Part shown: piece after piece, positions 1-5,587 of the stretch
Numbering within the stretch: the stretch's first letter is position 1
Layout of the letters: the number at the start of each line of letters is the position of its first letter
From: an uncultured Opitutaceae bacterium
GTDB taxonomy: Bacteria; Verrucomicrobiota; Verrucomicrobiia; Opitutales; Opitutaceae
Length of the DNA: 7,953 nt
Direction: 5' to 3'
Assembly: GCA_937128785.1 (NCBI GenBank)
Contig: CAKZMS010000126.1
Coordinates: 1 to 7,953, forward strand
Notes under the pieces: generated by a model
Databases searched by the model: none
What the model was told of the DNA's origin: nothing
Seen by the model: the letters and a program-made list of their open reading frames with translations, nothing else
Program-made: the position numbers and the translations under genes

Positions 1-13
1 ATGGCAGCAGAAT

Positions 14-1306
14 TTGGAGGAAACGCATGAGCCCGAGTCGGTTAAGCTTCGTAAAGAAAAAGATATTTGGCGTTTGTTGCGAGTCTGTAAGGCCGTGCAG
101 CGGCCGGTTTCGGTAGGTTTGATCAGGTGGCTTTTGGGCAGAAAGGGGCTTTCTAGGGAGGAACGGGCGCAGGAGCGCGAATCTTTCAGCTGGTTTTATC
201 AATCTGCCAAAAAAGTGGGTGGGGTCCGCCGCGCGAAGCGTCCTTTCGTGGCTCCAGCGCTCCCGGCCCATGAGGTTTTGGCGAGCTTGCCAGCGCGCCG
301 CGCGCCTCGCTCCAATTTGGCCCCGCCTCCGCTGGCGCGGGACGACTTGGGCGAGACCGATTGGGAGGTCGCGTTGGTCAAAGCTCTCCGGCGCAAAAAT
401 CTGTTGTGGCGGACGGAGCAGTCTTACCGGGCTTGGGCGAAGCGTTTCGCGAGGTTCATGGCCCCGGACTTACCTTGGAAGGCGGATGCGTCGCACGTGG
501 ATGACTTCCTCACTCAATTGGCCGTGGAGGAAAAGGTCGCGCCTTCGACCCAAAAGCAGGCGCTCAACGCGTTGGTGTTTTTTCTGCAGGAGGGTCTCAA
601 CATCGAGGTGGGGGAGTTGGACTTTCAGTATGCCCGGCCGAAGCGGCGGATCCCGTCGGTGTTGAGCCGGGAGGAAATTGCCCGGCTGATGGAGGTCATG
701 TCGCCGGCCAATCGGTTTATGGCGGAGCTGATGTATGGCTCAGGGCTGCGATTGATGGAGCTGCTGCGGCTGCGGGTGAAGGATGTGGACCTGGAGCGGG
801 GGCACTTGGAGGTGCATGCGGGCAAGGGCGACAAGGACCGGGTCACGGTCTTTCCGGAGAAACTCCGCGAACCGATGCAAGCACACTTGGAGCGACTACG
901 CGTGAGGTTTGAGCAGGACCGCGCGGATGGTCTGGCGGGCGTCTGGCTGCCGGAGGGATTGGCCCGCAAGTATCCGAAAGCGGGGGAGCGCTGGCCGTGG
1001 CAGTGGTTGTTTCCTTCGCAGAAACCGTCCCGTGATCCAAAGTCGGGTTTGGTGCGTCGGCATCACATCATGGATGGCACCATCCAGAACATGGTGCGGG
1101 CGGCGGCAGACCGGGCCGGTTTCACCAAACGGGTCTCGCCTCACGTGCTGCGGCATTCCTTTGCGACGCACCTGCTGGAAGGCGGCACGGATATCCGCAC
1201 GGTGCAGGAACTGATGGGTCATGCGCGGCTGGAGACGACGCAGGTTTATCTGCACGTGATGCAGAAGCCCGGGCTGGGCGTGAGAAGTCCGTTGGACGCG
1301 GGGTGA
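14..1306 (+). CDS. intI: Integron integrase (IntI-type tyrosine recombinase) with N-terminal extension; 5' end may lie outside the window
   Basis: Site-specific tyrosine recombinase of the integron-integrase family, which joins attI and attC sites. Numbering from the TTG at 14 (430 aa), the catalytic set is complete: R246 (GSGLR), K271 (GKGDKDR), H377 and R380 (SPHVLRH), H403 (MGHARLETTQ) and nucleophile Y412. The IntI-specific insert between the catalytic patches is present at about residues 311-335 (WLPEGLARKYPKAGERW onward), separating it from XerC/XerD. A SAM-like core-binding domain spans about 115-205 (RTEQSYRAWAKRF). The C-terminus, HVMQKPGLGVRSPLD, is typical of IntI. About 110 residues precede the core-binding domain, and E. 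coli-type IntI1 is only about 337 aa, so this is an extension or a mis-called start. The frame stays open to base 2, TTG 14 has no ribosome-binding site, and the good GGAGG (16-20) serves an ATG at 27 in another frame. Family assignment is secure; the start is not. Confidence 0.9.
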   Translation: MEETHEPESVKLRKEKDIWRLLRVCKAVQRPVSVGLIRWLLGRKGLSREERAQERESFSWFYQSAKKVGGVRRAKRPFVAPALPAHEVLASLPARRAPRSNLAPPPLARDDLGETDWEVALVKALRRKNLLWRTEQSYRAWAKRFARFMAPDLPWKADASHVDDFLTQLAVEEKVAPSTQKQALNALVFFLQEGLNIEVGELDFQYARPKRRIPSVLSREEIARLMEVMSPANRFMAELMYGSGLRLMELLRLRVKDVDLERGHLEVHAGKGDKDRVTVFPEKLREPMQAHLERLRVRFEQDRADGLAGVWLPEGLARKYPKAGERWPWQWLFPSQKPSRDPKSGLVRRHHIMDGTIQNMVRAAADRAGFTKRVSPHVLRHSFATHLLEGGTDIRTVQELMGHARLETTQVYLHVMQKPGLGVRSPLDAG

Positions 1307-1317
1307 GGCGCGCGCGA

Positions 1318-1345
1318 ATGACCAATGACCAATGACCAATGACGA
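1318..1345. repeat. Tandem heptanucleotide repeat (ATGACCA)x4, last copy ATGACGA
   Basis: Three perfect ATGACCA units (1318-1324, 1325-1331, 1332-1338) are followed by one imperfect unit, ATGACGA (1339-1345). They begin 12 bp after the integrase stop. Read on the minus strand the unit is TTGGTCA, which I recall as one of the short tandem heptamer repeats described in cyanobacteria; similar runs occur between genes in other phyla. Minus-strand translation gives the peptide SLVIGHWSF, typical of spurious ORFs over such repeats. No function can be assigned. Confidence 0.9.
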
Positions 1346-1392
1346 ATTGATGGAGCCGTCAGCTTGAAACCTCGGACGCGAGAAGGGGATCA

Positions 1393-1432
1393 CGTTGGAT
1401 CCGCCGTCGCTGAAGCTATGGCGAGATTAACG
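1393..1432. repeat. Imperfect inverted repeat (nested hairpin) in the gene-free spacer
   Basis: CGTT (1393-1396) pairs with AACG (1429-1432). Inside it, CGCC (1402-1405) pairs with GGCG (1420-1423), around a loop GTCGCTGAAGCTAT. The segments between the stems (GGATC and AGATT) can form partial wobble pairs. The loop shares GTC...AGCTATG with the hairpin at 1451-1472, so it may be a diverged relative of the downstream repeat. Its GTTGGAT (1394-1400) fits the integrase core consensus GTTRRRY, but the arrangement is not that of an attC site. Confidence 0.5.
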
Positions 1433-1445
1433 AATTGAACCTTGG

Positions 1446-1520
1446 GCTGCGGACACGTCTGTAGCTATGTCCTGCTACTTGAAAACTGCTACTTGGAACT
1501 TCGGAGCCCTGCTCCGCTCC
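1446..1520. repeat. ~75-bp hairpin-bearing repeat, copy 1
   Basis: This segment aligns without gaps to 1533-1607 at an 87-bp offset, about 80% identical by eye (roughly 60 of 75). It carries two potential hairpins: GGACA (1451-1455) with TGTCC (1468-1472), and CGGAGC-CCT-GCTCCG (1502-1516). Between them are two short CTACTTG-like units. It lies between the convergent 3' ends of the integrase and the M23 peptidase. No T-tract follows the second stem on either strand, so it does not look like a classical terminator. No coding role is seen. Confidence 0.8.
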
Positions 1521-1532
1521 ATGACCCCGAGT

Positions 1533-1607
1533 GCTGCGGACACCTTAGCCACTATGTCTTGTTACTTGATACCTGATACTTGGAACTTCGGAGCTTTGCT
1601 CCGCTTG
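1533..1607. repeat. ~75-bp hairpin-bearing repeat, copy 2
   Basis: Diverged second copy of the repeat at 1446-1520. The shared core GCTGCGGACAC (1533-1543) is followed by ACTTGGAACTTCGGAG. Both hairpins persist: GGACA (1538-1542) with TGTCT (1555-1559, through a G-T wobble), and CGGAGC-TTT-GCTCCG (1589-1603). The second stem is identical in both copies while its loop changes from CCT to TTT. The copy ends directly at the stop codon of the minus-strand M23 peptidase gene. Confidence 0.8.
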
Positions 1608-2627
1608 CTACTTTCTGAGGCCGAAGAGGAGCTGCAGGTTCGTTTGCAGGTCGCGGCCGGGGACCTCACGTCCGGCGCGGCCTTTGGCGAGGTCCTTGCA
1701 GGTGGTCTCGGCATCGCTGTCGAACATGACGACGCGCACTTCATTGCGGGCATAACCTTGGAGGGCGTCCTGCTGCAGCGGTCGCCATTCGATCGGCACC
1801 CCGTAGCGATCAAAGTCGACCTCCCATCCGGCAAAGCCCCGCAGCGGCATAGGGGCGGGTCGGAGCGCCGGATAACGTTGCAAAAAGTCCGGGGTCTTGG
1901 TCGTGGCGATACGCACCGTCACGGCTGGTTGGAGGGCCCGCCAAAAGTCGAGGAACGTATCCACTTTTTTGGCCCGAAAGGCATCATAAAACGCAAGCGG
2001 ATCGACCCCGACCAGGTTCATCCCGTTCCAGACGCCATGGTCGTTCTTGCTGCCAAAACCCCGCCAACGATACCACGAGGCGAAGTTATCGGTGAGGCGC
2101 AGGCCGATTTCGAAATGCAGGTGGGAGCGTTCCTTGGGTAGCGCGCGCGCTCCGGCGCTGCGGCCCATGATACCGAGCGTGTCCCCCATCTTGACCTTGG
2201 TCCCTTTACGAATGCCGGGAGCAATGCTGGCGAGGTGGGCGTAGAGCGTGGTCACCGGCAGCTGCGCGTCGACGTGCTCCACCACGACGTAGCGCCCATA
2301 GCTGCTCAGTCCCGGTTTGGCGCTGACATGGCGCACGATTCCATCGGCGACGACAAAGATCTCGTCGAGCGCCTCCCCTCGCCTGTCCCGGGAAATCGGA
2401 AACAGGTCCAGGGCTTCGTGAAACCGGGTTCCGCTGTTGCGCACGCAACCAAACAGCCCGGACTCCACCCGCCCCGACTGGGTGGGCTGGATGTAGTTTT
2501 CGATCGGCTCACCCCGGGCATAGGCCTGATTCGGAGTCGGCCAGGCCAGCCGCATGCGTTCAGCCGCAGCCGGCACCACCAAGGTGGCCCCCCCACAAAA
2601 GAAGATTACCGCGCGAAGGACGTGCAT
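1608..2627 (-). CDS. Secreted M23 family (LytM/lysostaphin-type) zinc metallopeptidase
   Basis: Predicted exported peptidoglycan endopeptidase, 339 aa. Residues 1-22 form a signal peptide (LRAVIFFCGGATLVVPAAA), probably cut near AAA/ER. The M23 core (about 55-180) has all expected residues: H70 and D74 in HEALD, H131 in LYAHL, and H169/H171 in SHLHFE. By family precedent H70, D74 and H171 bind zinc, and H131 and H169 act in catalysis, so it should be active rather than a degenerate scaffold. Blocks VVADGIVRHV and KVKMGDTLGIMG are also typical of the family. Residues about 215-339 are a C-terminal region I do not recognise. The ATG at 2625-2627 gives a clean signal peptide and is the preferred start, although no strong ribosome-binding site precedes it. 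The gene is divergent from the small secreted protein at 2722 and convergent with the integrase. Its TAG stop touches a repeat copy. Substrate specificity and role (growth, division or lysis) cannot be read from the sequence. Confidence 0.92.
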   Translation of the reverse strand: MHVLRAVIFFCGGATLVVPAAAERMRLAWPTPNQAYARGEPIENYIQPTQSGRVESGLFGCVRNSGTRFHEALDLFPISRDRRGEALDEIFVVADGIVRHVSAKPGLSSYGRYVVVEHVDAQLPVTTLYAHLASIAPGIRKGTKVKMGDTLGIMGRSAGARALPKERSHLHFEIGLRLTDNFASWYRWRGFGSKNDHGVWNGMNLVGVDPLAFYDAFRAKKVDTFLDFWRALQPAVTVRIATTKTPDFLQRYPALRPAPMPLRGFAGWEVDFDRYGVPIEWRPLQQDALQGYARNEVRVVMFDSDAETTCKDLAKGRAGREVPGRDLQTNLQLLFGLRK

Positions 2628-2665
2628 CGGCAGGACTCAACCCAACGAGCCCGCTGTCGGCCAGC

Positions 2666-2693
2666 TTGAAGGCTGAAGAAAAACTGCAACAAT
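2666..2693 (+). promoter_or_regulatory. Candidate sigma70-type promoter for the 2722 gene
   Basis: TTGAAG (2666-2671) and AACAAT (2688-2693), 16 bp apart, each match four of six consensus positions. Transcription would begin near 2700 and leave a leader of about 22 nt before the ATG at 2722. The -10 element overlaps the left arm of the palindrome at 2690-2703. This is a weak by-eye match. Confidence 0.3.
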
Positions 2694-2703
2694 CGGCCGA
2701 TTG
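2690..2703. promoter_or_regulatory. Perfect 14-bp palindrome, candidate operator between divergent genes
   Basis: CAATCGGCCGATTG is its own reverse complement. It lies 18 bp upstream of the start of the secreted-protein gene and about 60 bp upstream of the divergent M23 gene, overlapping the only plausible -10 box. A perfect palindrome here would suit a dimeric repressor controlling one or both genes. No regulator gene is in the window. Confidence 0.4.
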
Positions 2704-2721
2704 GCTTGTCTTTCCACTGTC

Positions 2722-3273
2722 ATGAAAACCTCCAGACTTCTCTCTCTTCTTACCGCCCTTGGAGTCTCGGCGCTGTTCAGCGCGCCCGCCTCAGCCGATA
2801 CGCCGATTCCCGTGAACACCGACGAGGTGCTTCAGATTGTCATTCACGACAACGTCATGCGCAAAACGCGCGACTACTGGACCACTTCCCGAATGGAAAC
2901 CGAGCGCTACAATGTCATGCGCTACGCGCTCACAAATTCGGCCAAGAAATTGGGCACCAAAGGTGAATTTAAAGTCGAGCGGTTCGCCGCCGGCATCGAA
3001 GAAGCCAACCAGCGCCTCACCCTCTACGTCTACCGCTGGGAGGAAGGTCTGGAGTCCTTCGGACGCTCGATGACGGTTGAGTTCGCCATGGATGCCGTGC
3101 TCAGGGTCGGTGATCAGGAATGGGACATGGGGGCTTTCACGGCCCGTAGCTCCCACTACGCCGCGGGTGGCCCTTCCAGCGAGGACTTCGCCCCGGCCGC
3201 CGAACGCGCCATCGAACAATTGGTCGAACTCTACCGCGCCGCGATCGCGGAGGCCGCGACGACGGGCAAGTAA
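2722..3273 (+). CDS. Small secreted protein of unknown function
   Basis: 183 aa from the ATG at 2722. An upstream in-frame TTG at 2701 would add seven residues ahead of the signal peptide and is disfavoured. Residues 1-25 form a clear Sec signal peptide (MKTSRLLSLLTALGVSALF..., cleavage after ASA, before D26). The mature part of about 158 aa has a charged, probably helical stretch (45-80), then alternating beta-type segments (FKVERF, RLTLYVYRWEEG, MTVEFAMDAVLRVGDQEW), then a C-terminal helix (EDFAPAAERAIEQLVELYRAA). The pattern resembles small periplasmic alpha/beta envelope proteins. I recognise no family, lipobox or catalytic motif. It is a single-gene unit: divergent from the M23 gene, with its own terminator right after the stop. 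The shared promoter region with the peptidase suggests, but does not show, a common cell-envelope role. Confidence 0.82.
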   Translation: MKTSRLLSLLTALGVSALFSAPASADTPIPVNTDEVLQIVIHDNVMRKTRDYWTTSRMETERYNVMRYALTNSAKKLGTKGEFKVERFAAGIEEANQRLTLYVYRWEEGLESFGRSMTVEFAMDAVLRVGDQEWDMGAFTARSSHYAAGGPSSEDFAPAAERAIEQLVELYRAAIAEAATTGK

Positions 3274-3295
3274 TTCTTCCCTTACCTATCTCTGC

Positions 3296-3325
3296 AAACG
3301 GCGTCCCGTGGGGGCGCCGTTTTTT
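3296..3325 (+). terminator. Rho-independent terminator after the 2722 gene, possibly bidirectional
   Basis: AAACGGCG (3296-3303) pairs perfectly with CGCCGTTT (3315-3322). The loop can extend the stem (TCCC with GGGG around GTG). A run of six T (3320-3325) follows on the plus strand. It starts 22 bp after the TAA of the secreted-protein gene. It also sits 5 bp beyond the hemW stop on the other strand, where only a short T run (TTT) follows, so it would be weaker in that direction. Confidence 0.85.
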
Positions 3326-3330
3326 GTGGT

Positions 3331-4515
3331 TCATTCGGCTTCGTCCATGGCCTCAAGGACCATCTCCCCGACGGAGTCAGCCAACAAGCGACCTGCCGTG
3401 GTAAGCCGCACGCGCGATCCCTCCTGTTCCGCCAAACTCTCGGCCACCAGATCGGCAATGGCAGCGCGAGCGCGCTCCCAATGCGGACTCGGAAACCGGT
3501 CGGTCAGTTCGGCCAGATCGACGCCGTGAGTGAGCCGCAGACCAAAGATCAGCGCATCCTGGGCGAGCAAGTTGGGCGTGAGGGGCACGGAATCCACCGA
3601 AGCGCGTTTGCCGTCCGCCAGTTCCTCCAACCAGCGATTCAGATCCGCGGCGTTGGCGGCGCGCTCGCGGCGGTATTGTGATGCGGCCGACGGGCCGAGC
3701 CCGATCCACTCATGCATATGCCAGGTATTCAGATTGTGGGCGCAGCGATGGCCGGGCTTCGCAAAGTTGGCCACTTCATACTGGGCGTATCCGGCGGCGT
3801 TGAGATGCTCCCAGGTCCGCTCGTAAAGTTGGGCCTCGTGCTCGGGATCCAGCTTAACGCGCCCCTCCGATAGTTTCACCCACAGCTTCGTGTCCTCCTC
3901 GAAAGTCAGGCAATAAGTCGAAATGTGGTCGGGCGCCAACGACACCGCCTGATCGATATCGGTCAGCCATTCGGCTTCCGTCTGCCCCGGCAACGCGAAC
4001 ATCAGGTCGATATTGACGCTGGCGAAATCCGCCGCCCGCACGCGCTCGTAGGCCCGCATGATCTGTTCCAGGGTGTGTTGCCGGCCCAAAGCATCCAACA
4101 GGGGCGGAGAAAAGCTCTGGGCGCCCATGGAGATCCGGGTCACCCCGATCTCCTGCAAGGCTGCCAAACGCGCCGCCGTGACCGACGCCGGAGCCATTTC
4201 GACCGACCATTCGGAGATTTCATCGCCCGCATAGTCCCGCACCGCCCGGCCCAGTCGTCGGAGGGCAGCCGGCGAAAGCAGACCCGGGGTGCCCCCGCCC
4301 CAGAAGACCGTGGAGACGTCGCGATCGGGCCGCACAAGCTGCATCTCCCGCTCGATGCCATCCAAATACCGGGCAATCCCATCGGCGGTGGGGCTCGTCT
4401 GATAGAAGGCACAGAAGTCGCAGGTAGTCGCGCAAAACGGCACATGCACGTAGCGCCCGAGCGGTCCGGCGGCGGAATCCTGCGGAAGAGTGGACGTTGG
4501 AAGCATTTCGCTCAT
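3331..4515 (-). CDS. hemW: HemW, radical SAM haem chaperone (HemN-like protein)
   Basis: Radical SAM protein of the HemW family, long annotated as oxygen-independent coproporphyrinogen III oxidase-like and now regarded as a cytoplasmic haem chaperone. Numbering from the longest frame (GTG at 4551, 406 aa): the [4Fe-4S] motif CxxxCxxC is C40, C44, C47 (HVPFCATTCDFC). The SAM-binding GGGTPG is at 85-90, SMGAQSF at 141-147, and ALPGQTEAEW at 186-195. HemW signatures ANFAKPGHRCAHNLNTW (261-277) and GLGPSA (284-289) follow, then a C-terminal winged-helix-like region (QDALIFGLRLTHGVDL). The more usual HNxxYW reads HNLNTW here. I prefer the ATG at 4513-4515 (residue 13): it leaves 18 residues before the conserved barrel and frees space for the divergent lipoprotein gene. 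GTG 4551 and ATG 4506 remain possible, and none has a clear ribosome-binding site. The gene converges on the terminator at 3296-3325. Confidence 0.92.
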   Translation of the reverse strand: MSEMLPTSTLPQDSAAGPLGRYVHVPFCATTCDFCAFYQTSPTADGIARYLDGIEREMQLVRPDRDVSTVFWGGGTPGLLSPAALRRLGRAVRDYAGDEISEWSVEMAPASVTAARLAALQEIGVTRISMGAQSFSPPLLDALGRQHTLEQIMRAYERVRAADFASVNIDLMFALPGQTEAEWLTDIDQAVSLAPDHISTYCLTFEEDTKLWVKLSEGRVKLDPEHEAQLYERTWEHLNAAGYAQYEVANFAKPGHRCAHNLNTWHMHEWIGLGPSAASQYRRERAANAADLNRWLEELADGKRASVDSVPLTPNLLAQDALIFGLRLTHGVDLAELTDRFPSPHWERARAAIADLVAESLAEQEGSRVRLTTAGRLLADSVGEMVLEAMDEAE

Positions 4516-4531
4516 TGCCAACGCCGAGTGA

Positions 4532-4560
4532 TTGTGTTGCGTATCGACCACGACTTAAAT
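4532..4560 (+). promoter_or_regulatory. Candidate promoter for the lipoprotein gene in the hemW divergent region
   Basis: TTGTGT (4532-4537) and TTAAAT (4555-4560), 17 bp apart, match three and four of six sigma70 consensus positions. If used, transcription would begin near 4567, just before ATG 4571, giving an almost leaderless mRNA and excluding ATG 4559. This is a weak match, useful mainly for start selection. Confidence 0.25.
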
Positions 4561-4570
4561 GCGAAAACCC

Positions 4571-5488
4571 ATGGAAAAGAACCGCATCCTTCACGCGAGA
4601 CGAATCTGGCAATGGTTGGCCGCCGCCCTGGCGATCACCCTGCTGACCGGTTGTGACGACCTCAAGATCACCAATCTGACGCCCTCCAACCTGCCGTCCA
4701 ACCCCTCTCAAATCTACACGTTCTCCGCCAAGTTTGATATCAAATCGCGCGGCTACGTCGAGGGCAGCCTGCAACCGCAGATCGTCATCGACGGTCGGAT
4801 ACATGACCTCCAGCCAAGTCCGGTAGGGCCCGATATCTATGAGTTTGACTACCAGATTCCGGGCAATCGCTCGCAGGTGACCTACTATTTCCTCGCCACC
4901 TACGACGTTTCCTTCAGCGGCAAAGGCAACATGCGGGAATCCTACTCCCCCGTGACCACCGCGACTCTGCCCAGTCGCCAAGTCCTCTCGATGCTCTCGA
5001 ATCGCGGTCCGGTCGGCGCGCGCATCGGCATCGTCGGCCAGGGTTTCACCCCCCAGGATGTGGTCACCATGAATGGTCAGCCGACCCGCACGGTGTTTGA
5101 ATCGAGCAACTCGCTCAGCTTTTTTGTCCCCGCCGTGGCTCCCGCCCGAAACTACCAAGTCAGCGTCCAAGGTCCCAGCGGATCCCAGGTCGTCGGCGCT
5201 TTCCGCGTAGACCCGTTGGGCATCGAAGTATTCCCCGCGTCGCTGAACCTGAGTCAGGGCCAGACCCAGCAAGTCACCTTCACCCTGCCGCAGAACGCCC
5301 CCGCGGGCGGCCTGTTACTCGATATCACCACCGACGTGCCGGATAGTGTGATCATGAGTGAAGTCGTGGTGCCGGCCGGTTCGAACCAAGTGACGGTTCC
5401 CGTGACCGGTGGAATGCCCGGCGGCGGCGCCCTTTACCTCACCGGTTTTGGTGGTGGTGAAGTGGTGATTCCCATCAGCGTCCGCTGA
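4571..5488 (+). CDS. Lipoprotein with IPT/TIG-like and other Ig-like beta-sandwich domains
   Basis: Predicted envelope lipoprotein of 305 aa from ATG 4571; an in-frame ATG at 4559 would add four residues. The first 28 residues form a lipoprotein signal peptide: basic start (MEKNRILHARR), hydrophobic core (WLAAALAITL) and lipobox LLTGC with C28 lipidated. Next comes a beta-rich domain at about 45-130. An IPT/TIG-like fold follows at about 138-214, with GARIGIVGQGFTPQDVV, VTMNG and YQVSVQGPSGSQ, the pattern of TIG domains in surface and carbohydrate-binding proteins. A last Ig-like region (about 215-305) starts LGIEVFPASLNLSQGQTQQ and has a Gly-rich segment (GGMPGGGALYLTGFGGGE). No catalytic motif is seen. 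The protein is probably anchored in the outer membrane or faces the periplasm; its ligand is unknown. It is transcribed alone, divergent from hemW, and ends at a terminator 27 bp after the stop. Confidence 0.85.
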   Translation: MEKNRILHARRIWQWLAAALAITLLTGCDDLKITNLTPSNLPSNPSQIYTFSAKFDIKSRGYVEGSLQPQIVIDGRIHDLQPSPVGPDIYEFDYQIPGNRSQVTYYFLATYDVSFSGKGNMRESYSPVTTATLPSRQVLSMLSNRGPVGARIGIVGQGFTPQDVVTMNGQPTRTVFESSNSLSFFVPAVAPARNYQVSVQGPSGSQVVGAFRVDPLGIEVFPASLNLSQGQTQQVTFTLPQNAPAGGLLLDITTDVPDSVIMSEVVVPAGSNQVTVPVTGGMPGGGALYLTGFGGGEVVIPISVR

Positions 5489-5514
5489 GGCCTCCGCCCA
5501 GCAACCCCGTTCCG

Positions 5515-5546
5515 ACGCCGATCCTCGCAAGGGTCGGCGTTTTTTT
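5515..5546 (+). terminator. Rho-independent terminator after the lipoprotein gene
   Basis: ACGCCGA (5515-5521) pairs with TCGGCGT (5534-5540) around a loop containing CTCGCAAGG, followed by seven T (5540-5546). It begins 27 bp after the lipoprotein TGA. Only 41 bp separate the T-tract from the next ATG, so the dehydratase-like gene must have its own start signal in that gap or depend on readthrough. Confidence 0.88.
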
Positions 5547-5587
5547 GGACCTGACTCGCAGATTCCCCGCCCCCTAAGTTCGCCTCC

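Noticed and set aside
896..1393. Minus-strand 165-codon frame over the integrase end and heptamers
   Set aside because: Shadow frame of the integrase. Its SLVIGHWSF segment is simply the heptamer repeat translated, a common source of false proteins.
1393..1432. Possible attC recombination site (GTTGGAT ... GATTAAC)
   Set aside because: In attC the RYYYAAC box is 5' and GTTRRRY is 3'. Here GTT is outermost 5' and AAC outermost 3', and GATTAAC does not fit RYYYAAC. The extra-helical-base layout of attC is also not seen.
1502..1603. CGGAGC-N3-GCTCCG hairpins as transcription terminators
   Set aside because: Neither copy is followed by a T-tract on either strand, unlike the clear terminators at 3296 and 5515.
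1307..1607. CRISPR array
   Set aside because: There are only two long diverged repeats with an 87-bp period and no short identical repeats with unique spacers; no cas genes are present.
1467..2141. Plus-strand 224-codon open frame antisense to the M23 gene
   Set aside because: It begins inside the repeat (MSCYLKTATWNFGALLRS, repeated as the copies repeat) and then runs opposite a well-supported peptidase. It has no ribosome site and no recognisable domain.
3331..4515. Coproporphyrinogen III dehydrogenase (HemN) assignment
   Set aside because: The length, CATTCDFC cluster context and HNLNTW/GLGPSA block are those of HemW. The longer N-terminal region expected of true HemN is absent.
4220..5272. 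Minus-strand 350-codon frame across hemW and the lipoprotein gene
   Set aside because: It overlaps hemW in a different frame and runs opposite the lipoprotein. It has no domain and covers the divergent promoter region; it is a consequence of GC-rich codon use.
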